Origin: Psychrobacter pacificensis
Lineage (GTDB): Bacteria; Pseudomonadota; Gammaproteobacteria; Pseudomonadales; Moraxellaceae
Assembly: GCF_900101915.1 (NCBI RefSeq)
Contig: NZ_FNAL01000010.1
Coordinates: 50,005 to 114,004 of the forward strand
Reading direction: 5' to 3'
Length of the DNA: 64,000 bases
Below are positions 59,202 to 64,000 of the stretch, piece by piece. Every line of letters begins with the position of its first letter. Position 1 is the first letter of the stretch. A program made the translations under genes and the position numbers. The notes below the pieces were generated by a model. That model was not told where the DNA came from. It worked only from the letters and a program-made list of their open reading frames with translations, and searched no databases.

Positions 59202-60554
59202 TTATTTCGGGATATACTCGCTCCATGGCTGCGCTCGGATGACCTCTGGCGTTTTAAAAATCGTATCAAACTGACCATCGGCGCGAATTTGACCAATCAT
59301 GACAGGCTTCCATAAGTGATGGTTTTCTTCATCCATCTTGAGGGTGTAGCCAGAAGGCGCATCAAAGGTTTGTCCCGCCATACTAATACGGACTTTATCA
59401 ACATCGGTGGTGCCAGCATCTTCCACTGCCTGTTTCCACATATTGATACCCACATAAGTGGCTTCCATAGGATCGTTGGTCACAACCTTGTCGGCATTCG
59501 GTAGGTTTTTGTCCAAGGCGTACTGCTTATAGCGTTTGGTAAAATCGTTATTGACGGGATTTTTGATCGACATAAAGTAATTCCATGCCGCCAAGTGTCC
59601 TTGTAGCAAGCTGGTATCGATACCGCGCAGCTCCTCTTCGCCAACTGAGAATGCCATGACGGGAATATCCGAGGCTTTGATGCCTTGGTTGGCAAGCTCA
59701 CGATAGAATGGCACGTTTGAGTCGCCATTGATGGTAGAGATCACCGCCGTCTTTTTGCCCGTTGAGAATTTCTTAATATTCGAGACGATGGTTTGATAGT
59801 TGCTAAAACCAAATGGCGTGTACTCTTCCATGATGTCTTCATCAGCCACGCCTTTTGATTTCAAAAATGCCTTTAGAATCTGGTTGGTAGTTCGTGGATA
59901 GACGTAATCGGTACCCAATAATACAAAGCGCTCTGCACCGCCGCCTTCTTCACTCATCAAATACTCAACTGCTGGAATGGCCTGCTGGTTGGGCGCCGCG
60001 CCAGTATAAAAGATGTTTTCTGATTGCTCTTGTCCTTCATACTGCACGGGATAAAACATCAAGCCGTTCAGCTCTTCAACCACGGGCAAGACAGACTTGC
60101 GCGAGACCGAGGTCCAACCACCAAAAATCACATCGACTTTGTCTTGAGTAAGCAGCTGACGCGCTTTTTCGGCAAACAAGGGCCAGTCAGAGGCAGGGTC
60201 AACAACGACAGGCTCTAGCTGCTTACCGAGCACACCGCCATTGGCATTGATTTCGTCAATGGTCATCAGTGCGGTATCTTTTAGGGAAGTTTCAGAAATG
60301 GCCATGGTGCCAGATAGCGAGTGCAAGATGCCTACTTTGATCGTGTCGCCATCAGCGGCAGGAGTGGTTGTTGTTTCTGTCGTGGTTTCGGTTGTTGTCT
60401 CTGTCGATGTCGCAGTTTCGGCAGGCTTTTGACAGCCAGCTAGACTCAGGCTACCAACGACGGCAATCGCTAATAATGAAAAACGTGATTTGATTTTGCC
60501 ATGTAGGTGAGCATTAACAAACTGAGGATTGGCTAAAGTGGGTAACGAAAACAT
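59202..60554 (-). CDS. urtA: Urea ABC transporter substrate-binding lipoprotein UrtA
   Basis: Periplasmic urea- or short-chain-amide-binding protein. 450 residues from ATG 60554; AGGAG stands 6 bases away, whereas the ATG at 60560 abuts it. Lipobox LAGC at about residues 38-41, so a membrane-anchored lipoprotein. A low-complexity linker of Thr/Glu (TETTTETTTETTTT) joins it to the type I binding fold: VGILHSLSGTMAISETSLKD, VVVDPASDWPLFAEKARQLL, VIFGGWTSVSRKSVLPVVEE, GLMFYPVQYEGQE and FVLLGTDYVYPRTTN, all characteristic of UrtA/FmdD. First gene of urtABCDE. No urease genes are in the window. Confidence 0.95.
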   Translation of the reverse strand: MFSLPTLANPQFVNAHLHGKIKSRFSLLAIAVVGSLSLAGCQKPAETATSTETTTETTTETTTTPAADGDTIKVGILHSLSGTMAISETSLKDTALMTIDEINANGGVLGKQLEPVVVDPASDWPLFAEKARQLLTQDKVDVIFGGWTSVSRKSVLPVVEELNGLMFYPVQYEGQEQSENIFYTGAAPNQQAIPAVEYLMSEEGGGAERFVLLGTDYVYPRTTNQILKAFLKSKGVADEDIMEEYTPFGFSNYQTIVSNIKKFSTGKKTAVISTINGDSNVPFYRELANQGIKASDIPVMAFSVGEEELRGIDTSLLQGHLAAWNYFMSIKNPVNNDFTKRYKQYALDKNLPNADKVVTNDPMEATYVGINMWKQAVEDAGTTDVDKVRISMAGQTFDAPSGYTLKMDEENHHLWKPVMIGQIRADGQFDTIFKTPEVIRAQPWSEYIPK

Positions 60555-60612
60555 GGACATCTCCTAAATAGACACAAAAGATAAAGTATGGCTCCTGAAC
60601 AGTTATTAAGCG

Positions 60613-60628
60613 TTCAAGTTCCGTGCCA
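60613..60628 (-). promoter_or_regulatory. Sigma-54-like -24/-12 promoter of urtABCDE
   Basis: Minus strand reads TGGCAC-GGAAC-TTGAA; it is the same element with the same spacing as before glnK. It is about 60-75 bases before the urtA start. Upstream, half-sites resembling NtrC sites are visible: GTGCAC near 60703, GCACCA near 60721 and TTGGTGCA near 60750. The remaining part of the 60555-60942 spacer must also contain the divergent promoter of the DUF4139 gene. Confidence 0.6.
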
Positions 60629-60942
60629 AGTCAAAAATGCCAATAATCGTATAATATTTGAGCAATAATTAAATATTTTCTATGATTTTCGTTAATTTAG
60701 TGCACGATTGTTAATAGAGCGCACCATAACGGGGAAGGAGATAAAAAATTGGTGCAATTGACAGACTGGTAGCAAAAAAAGAGCCGTTATTATCAAAATA
60801 GCACAACGAACAAAAGCATTTATTGCCAAAGACTGGCAAAACGGCTACGGTAATGCCTATAGAATAGACATTATTTCACATACGTATCTCATGAACAGAT
60901 TACGCTGACGCCATGATTAATCACACCCCCAAGGAAAGATAT

Positions 60943-62598
60943 ATGAACGCATACCGAACACAGTGGTCTGGCCTAACGGCTCATGCTCGCACCTCATCAC
61001 GGCGCTCGCAACGATCGCGCCTTATGGTTTTGCCACTTGTGCTTGGTGGCAGTACGGTATTAGGCTTACCCGTCGCCCAAGCGGCAACGAGTAGTATCGA
61101 GCAAGTGACTGTCTATCAAGGGCTGGCGAGTGTGACACGCTCATTGCCCATTACTGGTAGCGGTGAGCAAACCGTGGTATTTTCGTGCCTATCACCTTAT
61201 ATGGATAAAGACAGTCTCAGCGTGCAGGCAATAGGTGGTGTCAATATTGGTGAAATCAGCATTGAAGAGTTAACAGGAGAGCAAGCAATCCAGTGCCAAT
61301 ATCAAGGCGATGCCGAGGTACAAACACAGCAAAATACTTTAGCTAGTATTAATGCGGAATTAGAAGCGGCGCGCTTAGCAAAAGCCTATTTGCAAAATTT
61401 GACTAAGGCCACGCAAGTCAACACGGCGAGTACGATTGCTAGTAACGCACGCGATATAGAGGCGCAGGCGTCCCGTATTAACCAAAGTATTATTGAGATG
61501 GAGCGGCGACAAGCAAGCGCCCAAGATACACTGAATCAGATGATGGCAAGCAGTGTTACGTCAACGGCGAGTAATGTGACCCAAGTGAGTGTACGCACTG
61601 CCAGTCGCGCGCCAAGTAGCATTAAATTGCATTATCAAGTACAAGGCGCAGGCTGGGAGCCTACGTATCAGGCGCGTCTCAACACCAATAGCGAGCACCT
61701 AAATATCACCGCTTCTGCGATTATCGCCCAACAAACTGGCGAGAATTGGACCAACGTTCCTGTCACTCTCAGTACAGCCAACCCCAACCAGCGCGCGACA
61801 GGACGACTGCCTCATGTGCCGCGCCTATCACTTTATGAAGAAAACCAAAAAGTGCATCGTGTAACGCCTATGGAAGAGAGCTTACCTGCTGTAGTATCTG
61901 CCAGAGAAGGTTATAGCGACGATTCTAGAGCACCAAATATGGCACCACTGCCGAACTTTACGGTCAGTAGCCAAAATAAAAACGGTATTATTGAATATCG
62001 CTTGCCGCAGCGAGTGAGTATACCTAGTGGTGGCAGGCGAGTGCGTACTGTCATTGGCGAGCAGTCTGGCAGCAGTAAACTGTGGGTTCGTAGTACCCCA
62101 AGCGTTGAGACGGCCGCCTATTGGTATGCATCAGCGCCATTTCTGACGCCAGAGTGGGTGGACGGCTCACTACAGCTGTACCGTGATGACAATTATGTTG
62201 GACAATCGCGCTATAACTATCAAATGCTAAAAGAGCAGGGGATTGGTTTTGGTCGTGATCCTGGCATGATAGTCAAAGAACTGACCAATGAAGACAAGCA
62301 AGGGGAAAAAGGCGTGCTCAACCGCACCCAAACCTTAACAACCACCCAAGCCTATGAATTTACCAATCAGCATAACCGCCCTGTGCGCCTGCAAGTGTTG
62401 GGGAGCGAGCCTATCAGCCGTGATGACAGTCTCAAAGTCGCCGTCACCCACACGCCGCCTGTCACCGAGCGTAATTGGAATGACAATCAAGGCATGGTAG
62501 CGTGGGAGTTTAACGTGCCGAGTAAACAGTCACAGGTGATACGCTCAACCTCCCAAATCAGTTACCCTGCCAATAAGATATTGACTGGTGATCGATAA
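60943..62598 (+). CDS. Exported DUF4139 (mucoidy inhibitor A-like) protein
   Basis: 551 residues from ATG 60943 with AAGGA upstream; the frame is open 10 codons further. Basic N-terminus and signal peptide ending AQA (about residues 30-48). Seen: an N-terminal DUF4140-like domain (SIEQVTVYQGLASVTRSLPI), a coiled coil of about 90 residues (TLASINAELEAARLAKAYLQ; IIEMERRQASAQDTLNQMM), then the DUF4139 beta-rich domain with LHYQVQGAGWEPTYQARLNT, TGENWTNVPVTLSTANPN and KVAVTHTPPVTERNW. Family members are bacterial surface or periplasmic proteins of unknown function, named after mucoidy inhibitor A. Divergent from urtA. Confidence 0.82.
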   Translation: MNAYRTQWSGLTAHARTSSRRSQRSRLMVLPLVLGGSTVLGLPVAQAATSSIEQVTVYQGLASVTRSLPITGSGEQTVVFSCLSPYMDKDSLSVQAIGGVNIGEISIEELTGEQAIQCQYQGDAEVQTQQNTLASINAELEAARLAKAYLQNLTKATQVNTASTIASNARDIEAQASRINQSIIEMERRQASAQDTLNQMMASSVTSTASNVTQVSVRTASRAPSSIKLHYQVQGAGWEPTYQARLNTNSEHLNITASAIIAQQTGENWTNVPVTLSTANPNQRATGRLPHVPRLSLYEENQKVHRVTPMEESLPAVVSAREGYSDDSRAPNMAPLPNFTVSSQNKNGIIEYRLPQRVSIPSGGRRVRTVIGEQSGSSKLWVRSTPSVETAAYWYASAPFLTPEWVDGSLQLYRDDNYVGQSRYNYQMLKEQGIGFGRDPGMIVKELTNEDKQGEKGVLNRTQTLTTTQAYEFTNQHNRPVRLQVLGSEPISRDDSLKVAVTHTPPVTERNWNDNQGMVAWEFNVPSKQSQVIRSTSQISYPANKILTGDR

Positions 62599-62688
62599 AT
62601 GATACTTACTCAGCAAATCAGTTTTAAGCGATGATGTTTATTTTTACCAAAAATCACGCGGCCCATAAACGTTTATCAAAGGAATACT

Positions 62689-63531
62689 ATGTGTATTGTC
62701 GCCATTGCTTGGCAGTTGTTTGACGAGCTGCCATTAGTGCTATTGTCTAATCGCGATGAGTTTTTGCAGCGTCCGACAGAGAAGCTGCATCAATGGCCTG
62801 ATCAGCCGATTTATGCAGGGCGTGACCGTCAAAGCGGCGGTACATGGCTAGGTATTCATCAGCAGTCGCTAACAGATACAGTAGGCGAGGATGACACTAT
62901 TTATCAGCAAAATGGACGCTGGGCGGCCGTATTGAACTTTCGGGACGGTGTGCAGGCAAGTGCCAATGAACGTTCGCGCGGTGAGTTGGTAAAGCGTTTT
63001 TTGACCAGTACGCTCAGTCCGATGGCGTTTGCACGACAGATTGATTTGCGCAATTATGCAGGCTTTAATCTGATCGTCGGTGACGCTCGGCAAGCAGTCA
63101 TTGTTAATAATCGCGGTCATGCCCCCACGCCGCTACATACAGGATTGCATGTGATTTCAAACGGTCAGCCAGAGGATAGCTGGTTTAAGACTGAGCGGTT
63201 GCGTGGGCGTTTACGCCAAGAGGTGTTGCCATTGATTGCCGAGGACAGCGCGGCTAGCTACTGGCAAGCAGCTGCATTCAATGTGTTGTCAGATAATACC
63301 AAGGCACCGGATGATCAGTTGCCAGATACAGGGATGAGCACTGAGCTTGAACAGACCCTATCCTCTGTTTATATTGAGCCTGTGAGCTTTGGTAATGCTG
63401 ACACCAGCAAGCCTACTTATGGCACACGAACCCAGAGTATTTTGACCTTGAGCAAAAATGGCGGGGTAGATTCAGAGATCACCGCTCACATTGTCAGTCG
63501 AGAGTATCCACATTCAGTGGCTAGTGAGTAA
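62689..63531 (+). CDS. NRDE/TANGO2-family protein
   Basis: 280 residues. Seen: the N-terminal Cys2 (MCIVAIAW), the name-giving NRDE motif in LLSNRDEFLQRPTEKLHQWP, AGRDRQSGGTWLGI, WAAVLNFRDG, NYAGFNLIVGD, HVISNG and the C-terminal YGTRTQSILTLSKNGGV. The N-terminal Cys after Met suggests an Ntn-hydrolase-like fold, as I recall for the family; eukaryotic TANGO2 is linked to lipid or haem metabolism, but the bacterial role is unclear. Soluble. AAGGAA precedes ATG; 90 bases after the DUF4139 gene and possibly co-transcribed. Confidence 0.88.
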   Translation: MCIVAIAWQLFDELPLVLLSNRDEFLQRPTEKLHQWPDQPIYAGRDRQSGGTWLGIHQQSLTDTVGEDDTIYQQNGRWAAVLNFRDGVQASANERSRGELVKRFLTSTLSPMAFARQIDLRNYAGFNLIVGDARQAVIVNNRGHAPTPLHTGLHVISNGQPEDSWFKTERLRGRLRQEVLPLIAEDSAASYWQAAAFNVLSDNTKAPDDQLPDTGMSTELEQTLSSVYIEPVSFGNADTSKPTYGTRTQSILTLSKNGGVDSEITAHIVSREYPHSVASE

Positions 63532-63538
63532 AAACTTA

Positions 63539-64000
63539 GGGGCTGTCCTAGATAAGTAAAATTATTTAGGATAGTACTATGAGAAAGAGTAAACTAAGTT
63601 GGTATAAACAAAACAGACTCATCGAGCTATTTGTTGCCGGTTCTACCGCGAGAACAGCAGCAAGCCTAATTGGTGTTAATAAAACCACAGCCAGTTATTA
63701 CTTTCATAGGCTACGAGTGCTTATTTACGAGAATAGTCAAGACCCTGGTCTATTTGAAGGCGAAATCGAAGTAGACGAATCATACTTTGGTGGCACTCGT
63801 AAAGGCAAGCGAGGGCGAGGTGCTGGTAGCAAAGTGCCCGTGTTTGGCCTATTAAAGCGTAAGTGAAGCCTGATAGCATTGTTTATACTGACTCATTTAA
63901 AAGCTATAACGCATTAGATGTCAGTGAGTTTACTCATTATCTCATCAACCACTCCAAAACCTTTGTTAATGACAAGAATCATATTAATGGTATAGAGAAC
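63539..64000 (+). mobile_element. IS1595-family insertion sequence, left end, degraded (continues past window)
   Basis: Begins with GGGGCTGTCCTAGATAAGTA, a typical terminal inverted repeat of the IS1016/ISPna2 branch of IS1595. The right end lies outside the window, so the target duplication cannot be checked; the 8 bases before the end read AAACTTAG. It lies only 8 bases after the NRDE gene stop. The transposase gene inside is disrupted, so the copy is probably immobile by itself. Confidence 0.8.
63579..64000 (+). pseudogene. IS1595-family transposase, internally deleted and frameshifted
   Basis: The first frame gives 95 residues: an N-terminal helix-turn-helix segment (KQNRLIELFVAGSTARTAAS) and the start of the DDE domain IEVDESYFGGTRKGKRGRGA, ending VFGLLKRK and a stop at 63864-63866. 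Shifted frame continues at once with VKPDSIVYTDSFKSYNALDV and INHSKTFVNDKNHINGIEN, the second half of the same domain. Intact relatives have about 25 residues between LLKR and VKPDS (GGKVYTVMV... from memory), so a deletion removed this piece and broke the frame. It runs off the window. Confidence 0.85.

Noticed and set aside
60241..60432. Plus-strand frame with VVVSVVVSVVV repeats opposite urtA
   Set aside because: It is the complement of the Thr/Glu low-complexity linker of UrtA.

Overview
The window reads as a chromosomal stretch of a gammaproteobacterium of the family Moraxellaceae, most likely Psychrobacter. The reasons are the moderate-to-low G+C, AT-rich intergenic DNA, a response regulator that closely matches my memory of Acinetobacter BfmR, a peptidoglycan gene cluster broken in the Moraxellaceae manner, and an IS1595-type element at the right edge. 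It is mostly housekeeping DNA. No prophage, CRISPR array, toxin-antitoxin pair or defence island was recognised.

Layout. 1-9.1 kb: the 5' end of gltX, then rsmH-ftsL-ftsI-murE-murF-mraY, the first half of a division and cell-wall (dcw) cluster. 9.2-14.6 kb: an accessory patch with rlmA, a YdcF/SanA-like protein, two small exported proteins whose promoters look alike, tRNA-Ser(GGA), a secreted DNA/RNA endonuclease, a small unknown protein and a DUF2147 protein. 14.7-19.4 kb: amtB and glnK (ammonium uptake) behind a sigma-54-like promoter, then a SulP anion transporter with a universal stress protein. 20-24.7 kb: murD and ftsW (the resumed dcw genes), gluQ and dksA. 25.2-30.1 kb: cpdA, a 285-bp inverted-repeat element (probable MITE), and a divergent zinc locus (zur-znuC-znuB against znuA) with a perfect Zur-box-like palindrome between the arms. 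30.4-38.5 kb: atpI and the complete F-type ATP synthase operon atpBEFHAGDC. 39-43.7 kb: BfmR/BfmS-like two-component genes, a small broken membrane-protein gene and an EnvZ-like kinase with no adjacent OmpR. 44-46.6 kb: rpsP-rimM-trmD-rplS. 46.9-54 kb: a DUF4442 hotdog protein, a DUF3360 membrane protein with a palindromic operator on its promoter, uvrC, folA, thyA and lgt. 54.4-60.6 kb: the urea ABC transporter urtABCDE behind a second sigma-54-like promoter. 60.9-64 kb: a DUF4139 protein, an NRDE/TANGO2-family protein and an internally deleted IS1595-family element.

How the parts work together. Two nitrogen-scavenging operons (glnK-amtB and urtABCDE) have the same -24/-12 arrangement, TGGCAC-N5-TTGAA, which suggests common control by RpoN/NtrC. 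The zinc genes form a self-contained Zur regulon. The two small exported-protein genes share tandem 10-nt direct repeats placed over the -35 region at a fixed distance from TATCAT/TATGAT -10 boxes, the layout expected for an OmpR-family activator. The most interesting items are regulatory rather than protein-coding: these shared promoters, the TetR/RutR-like operator over the DUF3360 promoter, a 5 x 16-bp tandem repeat between urtD and urtE, and a small gene interrupted by one stop codon beside bfmS. All assignments rest on reading the sequence and on remembered family motifs; no database search was run.
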